DNA of 64,000 bases. Origin: Caenorhabditis elegans (taxonomy: Eukaryota > Nematoda > Chromadorea > Rhabditida > Rhabditidae). Where the stretch lies: NCBI RefSeq assembly GCF_000002985.6, contig NC_003284.9:4712001-4776000 (forward strand), read 5' to 3'. The notes under the pieces were generated by a model that saw only the letters and a list, made by a program, of their open reading frames with translations, searched no databases and was not told where the DNA came from. The translations under genes and the position numbers were made by a program. This document shows, piece after piece, positions 46,826 to 57,985 of this stretch (within the stretch, counting starts at the first letter, position 1; every line of letters starts with the position of its first letter).

Positions 46826-47072
46826 ACTCAATAAATAATTATTTAGTGAAAGAGAAAGGATTGATGAACTGAATTATCATGTGCTCGAAGATAGTTTATA
46901 AAATACACAGAATGACACATAATAAACATATAGGGTATGAAAAATAAAATATATACGAAGGGCGATGAATCAAAAATCAAGTGTGAAGAGATAGAGTCAG
47001 TGATGAGATGAAAAATGTGTTGAGGTTGAGTTGAATTGCACAGGGGGTGAGTCTAAATTAGTAATAAGGTGT

Positions 47073-49612
47073 TCACATGTTCTGCGCTTGAGCCGACGCA
47101 TTCAAGTTTTGCTGTGCCTGAAGTGTACCAAAACCGAAAAGAAACCGCGCGGCGGCAGTTGCAGAAGCATCCATTGGAGATGAAATCATATTTCTCATGT
47201 TCACACCAGCACTGGTCGTTGGGATCGTAAGGATTCTGAAATATAAAATTTAGAATTAATTTCATGAAACAGTAAACTCACGGAGATGTAAGAGCTGTGG
47301 TTGCTGGAATCGAAAACACATTAGCTCTATGCATCTGCAGGGAAATGTTCGTGTCATCAGTCTGAGCTTGTCTCTTGAACTTGTTTCGTCGATTTTGGAA
47401 CCAAATTTTCACTTGGGTCTCCGTCAAGTGCAGCTTCTGTGCTAAATTTGATCTCTCTTGACTGCTCAAATATCTTTTGCATTCGAACATCATTTCCAAT
47501 TGGGACACCTGAATGAAAGTATTATTTGAGTTCGGAATGTACAATTTCTGATACCTGACTCCTGCTGAAGACGGTTCTGGTTTTCTTCTTTCTATTTTGT
47601 GATGGATCGCTAGAGTTGGCTTCATCATCGCTTCCACGGCCAACTGAAATACAGTTTATGGACACTTTTGTGGACACATTTTTAAATTCAACTCACTATC
47701 ATCGTCATCTTCTGCGTCAGACTCCAGCGGGCTGCCACCAGTGGAATCCCTGGTCTCCCCATCTTTTCCCTCCGATTTTTCATCCTTCTCTTCTCCATTG
47801 TCTGATTGAATATTAACATCTGTAAGGAAACACATTTTCAACAATTACTTAATTCCTGACAGGCATATTAACCATATTGCATTAAGATACTTCCATTGAC
47901 AGGCCACAATTATAACACATCCCCCCGTGGTCCATCGGTTAATTATCTCAATGGACGGGGGATTACTAGGACACGGGTGTCGGTCAAAATGACACCTTTA
48001 TAAATAGATGTCTCTATATTAAGAACTACCTTTAGTTTTCAATACTGATTCTTCGTTGACTAATTAGAATCTCTTAAAAACCGAAGTGTAGCCGCTTACG
48101 TTACGAATATTGACGACTAAAAATGTGCGCTCATGCGTATGCCTGATTTTTCATGCGAAATGGAAAAGGCTCATTAGAATAAGAGATTTCTATTGCTGTT
48201 TTGATCATTTCACATGTTATCAAAAACAAATCAGTGGCAAAACCACATGTATCAACAGAGTCAGCGTAATAAAACAGCGTGATGATGTTATTTTACAATA
48301 CGCTGATTTGCTTTGCCAAATCAACTGAGCGGAAAACTTAATGGCTTAAAGTTGGACCTGTGAGGGGAAATAATTAATCAGCATTTTTGTAATGTTAAAA
48401 TGGCTTAATATCAAAATAAAACTGTTTTTAAAAAAATTTTGAGCCAAAAATTAGGTAAAAGCGGACTATGAGTTTTCAATGTTCTTTGACTAAAAATAAA
48501 TTTTATTTAAAACATTTTTGAAATGTTTTAGTATGACATTTGGTAATTCCCTACAGGCCACATTTCATTATTAAAAACTTTGAATCTGAAAAAAAAAGTT
48601 GTTTCTCTATAATTTTTAATTGAATGTATTTATTTTTAGAATCAAAATAAAAGTCAAGGACCTGACACGCGTCACCGAGCTCATGGGGTTTAGTATTCTC
48701 ACGTTATTAACTTATTGCTGTTTGAGCACATCCTTTCAAGAATCAATGAATACCGCGTGTGGTGTTACCCAACAAAAGATAATTAGTTGAGTTCAACACA
48801 GGCGAGCGATTCTGATTCTTATCCTAAGAAAGGAACTGCATCCGCCGACAACCTCCCCCCTCCTTTTTCCATATGTTCATCCAATACCGTTGTTCAACTT
48901 GTTAATGAGTCCAGACTTGGCTAATTCGAGACCATACAATAACAATGGGTCAGAAAATGAATTAGTTACTGTATTAAGGGGTGTTCTGAGATTCGGAGAA
49001 TAAAGAGAACCGACCGAAAATTATAGTGGTAAACGGAACACTGTTTTGAATGAAATGAAATATGGTAGGATTCTTTCACACATTAACTAATGACAGACTA
49101 AGGAGAGAGGAAGTTGGGTAATATCTACTGACCTGGGTTGCTCATGTTTTTGAAGTGCATTAGTTGAGCAGTCGGAAGTCCAAAGAATGGGAACATGGTA
49201 AGTGGTGAGATCATGTTTTGTTGATTGCCGACGTTCAAGAAAGTTTGCTGAAGTTGCAGGAGGGCAGAAATCGGATTCATTTTTGGATCAAAATTGAAAT
49301 TAAACGCCGTTTGCTCAATTTCATTGGTGCTATCCTCTGAAGATGCCGACGGGGAACTTTGTGTAGTTCTGAAAGTTTAATTTTATACAAATAAAAGGAA
49401 AATAAATGAAAATGTTCAACTTACGGTTTTCTGTCATCTTCCAGCAACTCAGAAATATTGAATTTAATCTTATTATCTGAACTTGGCTTCATCTCTTCTT
49501 CCTCTTCTTCCTCCATCAGTTCAATCTTTGGAAGTTGTGACATTTTTTCGAGACGTTCTTGCGAGCTCATTGTCGTCATATCAATAGGGAGATTCATAAC
49601 TGAAGTCGGCAT
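47073..49612 (-). CDS. mls-2: HMX-family homeodomain transcription factor MLS-2
   Basis: Six exons (49612-49425, 49368-49133, 47819-47697, 47643-47555, 47508-47282, 47235-47073) give 341 aa. The N-terminus has a Glu run (EEEEEEEM) and an [10 protein letters not shown] segment like the repressor motif seen in other homeodomain families. A Ser/Asp-rich stretch follows, ending DAEDDDD. The homeodomain is at about 200-259 (from [13 protein letters not shown] to [13 protein letters not shown]), split by an intron after RSQ. Intron 2 is 1.3 kb. HMX factors act in nuclei as DNA-binding regulators; in C. elegans mls-2 patterns the M mesoderm lineage, glia and some sensory neurons. The family assignment is secure from the homeodomain. 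The symbol also fits the position between lon-2 and npr-1. Confidence 0.92.
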
Positions 49613-51211
49613 GTTTGAGAAAAATAGAGTCAACTGAGGGCTAATCGAGAATACTAATGAGTAGCCCCGCCCCACCATTCAAGACTACGGTAGCTGGGCG
49701 AGCGTTCGCGGATAAATGGGGTGTAGGAAATGGGAAGGAGAGGAGTAATAATGAAATGATGACCAAGTCAAATTATTGTCTTTGGTAGTGTTAAGAAAAC
49801 GGATATCAAAACTATATAAACAATGGTTGACCAATAGGAAAACGACTATGAATACAGTTGAGAGAAGTTTAGCAGAATCTGAGGATCTCGAAGAACTCCC
49901 TGCTTGCTTTTCCGCTAATGTGTTAAGTGATCAAGCAAAACAGAGATGTTTCTAGGCAATACGCCCTGTCCAACTTAATGTCTAATTCGTTTAAGTGGAT
50001 TACTATGTTTGGTTAACACCATTAATCACAACAATTAACCGTTTTTTTTCCGCTGAGCGACTCTATCAATTGTTTCAAAATTGATGATCAATTGATTTTG
50101 TAATGTAGGTTCAATGTATATTCCAACGAGAATGCCAAAAAGCTAATCAGTTATGCTTTAAGCAAAACATTATTAATTTAAATATGAAATTCGAGATGTT
50201 AGTGGATCGTTGTTGCTATGCGAACGCACGGGTCAAGCAGCAGCTTATCCGCGGTTAGTGTCGAATTCGGAGTGCAAAAGGTAATAATGAGGAATGATGG
50301 AAACAGGAGAGATATCTAATATAGGCTCGATGAGCAAAACACTCAGGATCATTGTTCACTTGAAATGTGTTCGAATACCGTAACTCCTTGAATAGTACTG
50401 TACCACACTATTTGAAACGTTATATCTGTGTTCAGTATCAAAGATAAGAAACTACAAACCGCTAAAAAAAATTGACAAGTACTTTGTTCGTGTTAAGCTG
50501 GTAAAGATGGAAACTGGGTTGAAATCCTAATAGGGAAAATACGGTAAATGGTTTGATATTTTGATGTACAGGAAGTTGAAAAGAGTACTGCCAATATTGT
50601 GATGACATCTTTTAAACTACTTTTTTCCATACTTTCCAAAAAAATCATTTTTGGCTGAAAAAAGAACACTCGTATTACTGTTAATTTTCAGAATGGGGGT
50701 TTAATTTACAAATGAAAATTTTAGACGAGATTTCTGATACCTTAGAGAACCCATGCAAAACTGAGGGAAAAGAGATGAATCAAGAGTCGATGGAAGTGAA
50801 TCGGAAACTATCACATGAAGTCTTATGAAGCTTGAAAAAAAGTTCGAAGCAAACAAGTAATCACGAAATGTGTTTTTTTTCCTGATTAACCCTTGAGAGT
50901 CCAATGACGAACATTTGAAAAAAAAATCAAGTTTTAGTTTTGATCAAACGCAAAATAAAACGAGTTGAGGTGAGCACAGCCGTATTGAATGAACGTCCAC
51001 AGCTCCACCCACTTCCATGATATACGGTAATTGGGACCCAAGACGCTTACCCGCCCGCTCTCATGTGTTTGTGTGCGCGCTCGTTTGGTTTCAAATAGGG
51101 AGGGGGGAGAAAATAATTCAACACAATCTCATTAAAACCGGTAATAGTAAAATAAGGCGACGACGTATTTGTACAGAATAATATGGTCGAGGAAAAACAT
51201 GCACACACGTA
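49613..51211. other. mls-2 upstream region
   Basis: No supported gene. Patches with GC-rich phrases near 50,220-50,260 and 51,040-51,110 may be promoter parts for mls-2 (-) or the plus-strand candidate at 51.2 kb. No specific binding site is claimed. Confidence 0.4.
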
Positions 51212-51559
51212 ATGGCTGATAGTAGTGGCGTTCATAGAAATGAGCTGAAAATGAGCAGAAATGAAATGAAAGATGAGGATGAGAATGAGAAAATGGAATT
51301 GATATTTTCCACATTATTTCCCATTATTCTCTTAGAGGTTTTGTTATGTAAAACATCACAAAATGGATTTAATACGACGACTCACAACGTTCTCAAGCCA
51401 ATGTGCAACACTGTAGAAGGTGTGAAATGTTGGTGTCTGTTGCTCACATCTAAGGAAAACGACACCGGAAGTGTTTGTCTAACAAATTTGTCCATTAGCG
51501 CAATCTGCCTTGTTTTAGTACCTATCGCTATAGTCATACGATACAGAATAATGGAATAA
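51212..51559 (+). CDS. Weak candidate: small membrane protein
   Basis: An open frame of 115 codons from an ATG at 51212; an ATG at 51293 would start a signal-peptide-like MELIFSTLFPIILLEVLLC and give 88 aa. A Cys-containing middle section with NTTT and NDT sequons follows, then a hydrophobic C-terminal stretch (AICLVLVPIAIVI) and a short tail RYRIME. This could be a small single-pass protein. There is no acceptor just upstream and no nearby AATAAA, so it may be part of a spliced gene or a chance frame. I do not recognise it. Confidence 0.3.
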   Translation: MADSSGVHRNELKMSRNEMKDEDENEKMELIFSTLFPIILLEVLLCKTSQNGFNTTTHNVLKPMCNTVEGVKCWCLLLTSKENDTGSVCLTNLSISAICLVLVPIAIVIRYRIME

Positions 51560-51730
51560 GTGACCTGTTGGTAATGTTGGGGCCAGATTGCGCAAAAACA
51601 ACCGTTTTGGGAAACATTTCTTTACATCCGGTTTGCAATAGACACCTGCTAAATTGTAAGGTGCGAATGACCCGGAGGAGGAAATTCAAACTTGCTTCTG
51701 ATGGGAAAATGTTGTGCTCTTCCCGACAGC

Positions 51731-51874
51731 CGTAAATCAATAATGGTTTGGTTCGCAACACACAAGTCTAAAGGAAGCGTGGAATTTATGAGTTTAAAAG
51801 TGAATCAAAGAGAAAGAACCGATGATGCGATTCAAAAATCTGCAATAATTTCAAATAGTGTGAAGGAGTCTTAG
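51731..51874 (+). CDS. Weak candidate terminal exon
   Basis: After the acceptor CTTCCCGACAG (ending 51730) an open frame runs to TAG at 51872-51874, encoding a polar segment ending SNSVKES. An AATAAA lies 14 bases beyond the stop. It may be the last exon of a gene containing the frame at 51,212, but I found no donor there that keeps phase without cutting the hydrophobic region. Confidence 0.25.
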   Translation, partial: RKSIMVWFATHKSKGSVEFMSLKVNQRERTDDAIQKSAIISNSVKES

Positions 51875-51888
51875 CTAGTGAATTATCG

Positions 51889-51894
51889 AATAAA
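51889..51894 (+). terminator. AATAAA signal
   Basis: Plus-strand AATAAA directly after the stop of the candidate terminal exon. It supports a plus-strand transcript ending here only weakly. Confidence 0.3.
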
Positions 51895-53943
51895 AATACT
51901 TCTAATGTACAATCTTAAAACCTTGAAAATTAGGAAACGTTTTGGATCTTTGCGTAGTTCTACTTAAAATAACCCAAAAAGTCCAAATTTCAAAACGAGC
52001 CTTTTCGAAAAACTGCTCACGTTTTTTTGTATTGAATGCCAACAGCTAACCAAAATAGGGAATTTAGTCACTTTTGGTTACCTAAAACACAGAAAAAAAG
52101 CAAAGTTAATTATAAATTAAATAGAATCTGAAAAAAACCGCTGAAACACTAGGAAAATTATAAAAAATTGGTTGAGCCATTTAATGATTTATGCAACTTT
52201 TTATGAAACGTCTCGTACTGAAATTTGATAATTGTATTCCATTTTGAACATATGTTTTTCTTCTAAGATTAAGAATTTATACAATTTAAACAAAAAACTA
52301 TGTTTTTTTCTATTAGTATTGCATGCAAAACGTTTTTGTTGGACTAATTTCGAGTGCAATAGTAATAGAGAATACGGCCAGTAGCTGTCTATACCAGCAG
52401 GAATCAAACTTATTTGAAGACGTCTCAATTCTATTTTAAAACTTTTTTTTCAGAGAGTACATTTTCTGCAAGACGGCCTTTGGCACAAGTCAAATGTGAA
52501 CTCAAACGTGTTAATAAAAATCAAAGAACACCGATCACTCGGTGTGTAAATTATTCACCGACGGGAGGTGTCAACGAGTGTTGTGCTGCTAAAGGTTTCG
52601 AGATACAATCTCTAAGTAAAAAAAACAAAGCACGTGGTAATGTGGTCTGAGATACAGCTGTGGTCGGTTTCGCCTTTCGATGTATTTTATATGGAAACAA
52701 TGAAGCATATACTAATTAATTAGGGGTCTGTGTAAGTGTGGTATGTGATATGAGCGAAAAATATTGAAACATGGATTTTAAGTTTACTCAAATCATTTTC
52801 TGATTTTTTTTAAATTTAATAATAATAATAAAATATGTATGGGCATGTTCAGTTTTAAAAACTGTTCTCCTTTTGTTTCCTGGTATATGTCTCATATTGT
52901 GCAGTTGTAGTCGGTTTGGACTAACATGCTTATATTAATTCATTGTGACTTTACAAGTCAACAGTTTGAAAAGCGTCATCTTTGCAGCTCAATTACTTAA
53001 AAGGGTCGTGTTATTGGAATGAGATGTGTGTGGATGGTGTCTGCATGCGCATACTGGATAAACGTCAAATTAGCAATATGGTTAACAATAATGGACTAAG
53101 AAAGACGTATATATTCTTCTCTTCAAACATCCCACATTTTCGTTGATGAGCACTGGTAGGTTAAAGGGGATAGAGTCACATAGTTGACAGTCACCGTTTT
53201 CTCGTTACCTAGAGTGCTAATCCCTGGCAACCGGAACGAGTGTGAAAGGTACAATAACATACTGTACGGATTAAACTGACATTGGGGGGCAATTATAAGA
53301 TATGGTTACGTAAAATATCACGACAATCTCTGAAACTGGACACGACAATTAGGATTTATTCTGTCATAAATGATTTGTAGCATACCTTCAGATTATTTGT
53401 AGAATGTACTGAAGTGTTTTGAATTTTATTATAGATCTGATTCATAACCTGTGCTCATAATTCGAGTACATTAGAATTTTTGTATTCTTTGTACACAATG
53501 AACCATCTTGCGACCAAAACCATTTCTTTCAATAAAATGTAGAATAAAAAAGTTAGTTCAAATTTTGCAGAAATCTTCAAAACTGAATTTGGAACCCAAG
53601 AGTGGTACAAATTGATAATATTGATTTTGATAAAAAATTTAATTTATTTTTTGTTGATAAAAATTGATAAATTTATGAAAAATAGTTTGAAATGGGGTTT
53701 GGTAAAATTTTAAAATCTTCGTAGGCTTCGAGAAATTTTTTTAAAAGTTTTTGTGCCAAAATTTATCTTACGATTAGTTATTACAGAAAGTCCTTTTAAA
53801 ATAAATTACAGTATAAGAATTTCAATAAAAATTTCAGATACGTTGTTTTTTTTTTTTGGAAATTTTTGGCAAGATAAATTTTTTTTACTGAAGTTGTTGT
53901 TCGTATATGGAAAACTTTTCGATGTAAACTACATATTCAATAA
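51895..53943. other. Intergenic DNA
   Basis: AT-rich sequence with no gene I can support. It contains (AAT)n at about 52,819 and T-rich runs near the transposon-like element to the right. Confidence 0.5.
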
Positions 53944-54398
53944 AATTACCGTATTTCTTCTATTAATATGGCCTCCCTATTAGTCTTGCACTCCCTATTA
54001 GTATTGCTCCTCGGAGACCTTCCGAAAGTTAGTATGGCACTCCCTATTAGTCTTGCACTCCCTAATAGTCTTGCGTTTACTCTTTTTTATTGCAATCCCG
54101 TATCGCTGATTTCAGGATTTCAACAGCATTTTTTGCCTATTTTGCAACAGTTTTTTACAACATTTCTACGAGATTGAAGTTTTTGAACTTATATGTTACA
54201 CTTAAGATCAAATTTTCTGAATTTTTACACAAGATTCGAGCTTTATCAGAAAAAAACTAGTAAGCTGAAAGTCAGAAAAATGCTCTGAAAATTAGTATTG
54301 CACTCCCTAATAGTCTTGCACTCCCTATTAGTATTGCAAGCTAGAAGACCATCGAACAATAGTATTGCAGCTATATTAATCGAAGAAATACGGTAATT
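53944..54398. mobile_element. MITE-like element with about 28-bp terminal inverted repeats
   Basis: The left end, AATTACCGTATTTCTTC (53944), recurs inverted at the right end (GAAGAAATACGGTAATT, ending 54398). Pairing continues through ATTAATAT to about 28 bp with two mismatches. The 455-bp interior has no transposase. It contains repeated copies of ACTCCCTATTAGTCTTGC and its A variant (ACTCCCTATTAGTATTGC) near 53,972, 53,990, 54,038, 54,058, 54,301 and 54,319. A target-site duplication cannot be told apart because AATT is itself palindromic. Confidence 0.75.
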
Positions 54399-55169
54399 CT
54401 AATTTACAAATGTAAGTGAAATTTTAACATTTATCAGAAAAAACTCTTAATTACTATTGTTTGAATTTTCAGAAAACAACCAAACGGCAAATAAATTTGT
54501 GTTTCAGCATTTAGTGCAACAAGTTTGCGACTAAATATTTAAAAAAAATTGCAGCTTAAAAAATTTATTAAAAATTTATTTACAGTAACAAAATGGTAAT
54601 TAATCAGTTTTTGAGATTTGTTATTTTAAAAAGAAACAAACATGTATTCAATTGTTGGTATTTTAATTTTGTAAAAAGTAAAGTGTGCACGGCAATCAAA
54701 AATACTCGGAAATTAACATTTTCGGCAATTGCTGAAATTTCCGCAATTGCAGATTGCTGACAATTTTTAGCAACTTTTAAATTTAATCTTATTCTGAAAA
54801 CGAATTATTACACCTTGTTTAGTGTTCTGTAAATCATTTTTCGATTGGCAATTCCGGCGAATGATGGCTCAGAAATTTTTCAGCAAAATTCCCGATTTCC
54901 GAAAAATTCGGCAGTTTGTCTGAAATTTTCAAAACTCCAAAATATTGCATAGCGTTTTGTTTTACCACATGTTCAATATTTGAACTCTTCTTTTTGCATA
55001 ATAATTTCGTGTTTAATTCCCTACCTTCTAGTCTTCTGAAGCACTTTGCTTTGAATCATTCGTTTGTAGAACACGAGATGATCGTTTAGTCTACGAGACC
55101 ACATATCATCAATTTTCGTATGTGTACGTCATGAAAACACTTATAGATATATATGCATCCTATGTATTA
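54399..55169. other. Spacer with dispersed repeat
   Basis: Contains the 'GGCAATTGCTGAAATTTCCGCAATTGC' type repeat at 54,710-54,930 in degenerate form, then AT-rich DNA up to the npr-1 3' UTR. Confidence 0.5.
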
Positions 55170-55175
55170 TTTATT
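55170..55175 (-). terminator. AATAAA poly(A) signal of npr-1
   Basis: Minus-strand AATAAA about 90 bases after the npr-1 stop codon. Confidence 0.65.
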
Positions 55176-55263
55176 CAAAAAAAAGATCATAAAAACTATT
55201 TCAGCAAGGATGAAAGTGATGATAGTTGCGAAATCAACGAAAAAAGGATATGTCAGAAAACAA

Positions 55264-57974
55264 TCAGACTAGCGTGTCGTTGACGCTGAACTCGATCAAT
55301 TCTTCCGGCTCAGCAACAAGTTTACTAAAAAATCAAAATTTTAATTACGATTTCAAATTCACGTTCTACCTTATTTCAGGACTTGAAACTTCATTCAACT
55401 GAACTTCCGGTGTAGGAGTCCTCGTATGACCGTTCACATGATAGCTTAAATTTTCCGAACACGAGTTCAGCTCCCTCTCCTTCAACGCCTCGTGGCTACC
55501 ACCACCGCCAATTTTGGCTCTTCCATTCAAGTGCTTCGTATCATGCACGATCTTTGTTTTGTAAACTGATGTTTGATTGATTATTCTGGAAGACAAAGCA
55601 CAATTACAACGCGTTTTCGAAATTGACAACAAACCTGTCACTTTTACGCCGGTCTCCAAAATATGTCTTTATGACCAGTTGACGGAAACTTGGGTTCAGC
55701 CACGCATAGAGTACCGGGTTTAAAACATTGTTCGACATGGCAATACTAGAAACGTTAAAATTAATATTTGCAAAAACATGAAAAAAATTGAATTCAAAGG
55801 AGGGATCCGGTTTTGGGTATTTTGAACATATAGTCACAAAATGTGCTCAATTGAACGAATTTCGTAATGAAACTTCTCAAAACGTTTTGGGCCAAAACGT
55901 TAATTTCAGCTAAATCCGCAACTTTAGCCACTTTCCCGACTCACAGCGGTCAGAAACTGGCTTTATTTGAATAATCATCATTTGTGCCATTTGTAGCTTT
56001 TATTTCACGTTATTTCGTTGATTAAGGTATCTTTCAATCCAATAGGTAGCCGATTTTGTTCATTTTTTGTTACTTATTGGCTTAAAAAATACCTTAATGA
56101 TCGAAAAAAGTGAGATAAACTATTAAAATATGCGATAAAGGACGATAATTTTAAAAAAAGTCAACTTTCGACAGCTGCGGAAAAGTGACAGAAATTGAAT
56201 ATTTTAGCTAAACCCAGGTCTTTTTCCAAAAAATGAACCGGCATAAAAAAATTTTGAGAAGTTTTATTTTGAAATTTGTTCATTTGAGGCATGTTTGGGT
56301 TTATACGTTCAGAATGGTCAAAACCGTTCGTTCTTGGTTAAAATCAAACCTGTGAGTGAAAAGGTTCAGTAAATAACTGATATCGTAATCATCTCTGCCA
56401 TAAAGTCGGAAAAACGATTGTGTGTCATCATATTCAATAATCAAAGAAATGACGTTATGTGGCAGCCAAGTTATCCCAAACCAGACAACCATGGTAACTA
56501 GGATTGACGTTGTTCTAAAACACAAATAGTATTTCGGTTAGAAACCTTGCATTTAATACCTTCTGTTCTGAAGTACAACTCGTTGTTTCTCCTTTTCCTG
56601 TTTGTCTAGAAATTCGTTCAACTGGAACGAAATCAAATGTGAATTTTTAATTTGAAAATCAATAAAACTACCTCATTTTCATACTGTTCAAGACCATGCG
56701 ACGGGAATGCGCAAGAGCTCTCCAACGCGCTTGTTCTCTCCACCATTTTGCGTATCTTTGTCTGAGCACGCTTGCTGAGCACCGAAACAATATTTGCATA
56801 GCAGAAGGCCATGACAGCGAATGGGACCACGAATTGGGCGAGCATCACGATCATTGTGTAGGCTCTTCTAGACTTGGCAGATTCCCACTTTTCAGTGCAA
56901 AAGTAGCCGCATATTCTCTCTTCCTGAAACGAGGGTACTAGTTGTATAAGAAGTTGAATACCTAGAAAAAAACGACACTCACTGTGTATTCAATCATTTG
57001 CATATTGAACGCATAGGGTAGAGTTACAACAAAAGAGAGGATCCACAATAGAACAGTAGTAAGAAATGCTCCTCTTTGGGATAGTGGTGTAGAATGTGGT
57101 CTTACTACAAGGATATACCGATCCAAAGCAATCGCACCGAGACTGAATGTGCATACGAAAATGCTGATACCTGAAAAAAAAACGTCATTTTAAAAAACTT
57201 CTTGTTTTAGAAAAAATACCTTGAATGCATGGTATCAAATGGCAGAGTAGATTTCCAAAGTACCAGTTTTTGTACACATTTGTGATTGGAGTGATTGGAA
57301 GCGATAATATGCACATCATGCAATCGCTCGCCGCCAGGTTCAGAATGAATATGTTTTGAACGCTCTGAAATTTAATGATAATTCACAGGAGAAGTGAAGG
57401 TTCTGGGATTTTTGATTGGACTAGTCAGAGTAAAAATCTTGATCCGCTTCAAAAAATGTTAAAAACATTTTTGTGATGTTCCATCACGTATTTGGTTCGT
57501 TTTTGGAAAAATTCTTTCAAGAAGTGGTAATTACTCAGTTTGACTGTCTATAAAATTTTTTTTTCTAGTTGTGAAACGTTTATTATGATATTTGGTTATA
57601 TAGAATTATAAGAGTGTTTTTTTTTTTTGCCAAATATGTACGTCACTTTTCAAGTAGACATGGATAACCTCGTCTCTCGTTAGCCGGGTGTCAGTAAGCT
57701 GTACGCACTATGCACTTCGAATCAAATTGTTCAGAGAACCCGAAATTGTCAATTTTCCAAAACAGAACAAAATTTGACCCGAAAAAAAAACGAAACGTAC
57801 CAGTAAAGCTTTATGGCTGCAAGTTACGTAAATCAAGGTCACATTTCCAAAGAGTCCAAGAAAAAAGAGAAAAAGGTACACGGTCAGAAATGGCACTATC
57901 GCATATATACTTTGAGAAGGATCTGGATACACTTTCCAATATACTTGACAGTCGGTAAAATTTTCAACTTCCAT
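55264..57974 (-). CDS. npr-1: Neuropeptide receptor NPR-1 (NPY-receptor-like GPCR), 215V allele
   Basis: Nine exons (57974-57801, 57364-57220, 57170-56983, 56923-56672, 56621-56560, 56514-56350, 55745-55635, 55585-55370, 55324-55264) give 457 aa. The start is 11 bases after AATTTCAG. Seven helices are present, with DRY at 123-125, WLPHN in helix 6 and NPVLY at 338-342, and a long polar cytoplasmic tail ending NDTLV. Residue 215, in the segment YANIVSVL after helix 5, is Val (codon GTT, plus-strand 56786-56788). Wild isolates carry Phe here; Val is the laboratory-derived high-activity form that suppresses aggregation and bordering. The receptor responds to FLP-18 and FLP-21 peptides in neurons such as RMG. 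The receptor identity is certain from the sequence. Intron 6 (56349-55746) holds a long palindrome. Confidence 0.97.
55841..56292. repeat. Long imperfect palindrome in npr-1 intron 6
   Basis: The left arm runs ATGTGCTCAATTGAACGAAT, then AAACTTCTCAAAAC, TTTCAGCTAAATCCGC, and GTTGATTAAGGTATC near 56,022. Counterparts appear inverted and in reverse order on the right: GATACCTTAA-like near 56,090, GCGGAAAAGTGACAG, TTTTAGCTAAACCC, GAGAAGTTTTATTTTG and GTTCATTTGAGGCAT ending near 56,292. Arms are about 200 nt with a short centre near 56,065. It fills most of the intron and looks like a degraded foldback or MITE-type element. Confidence 0.75.
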
Positions 57975-57985
57975 TTGGCCTATGT

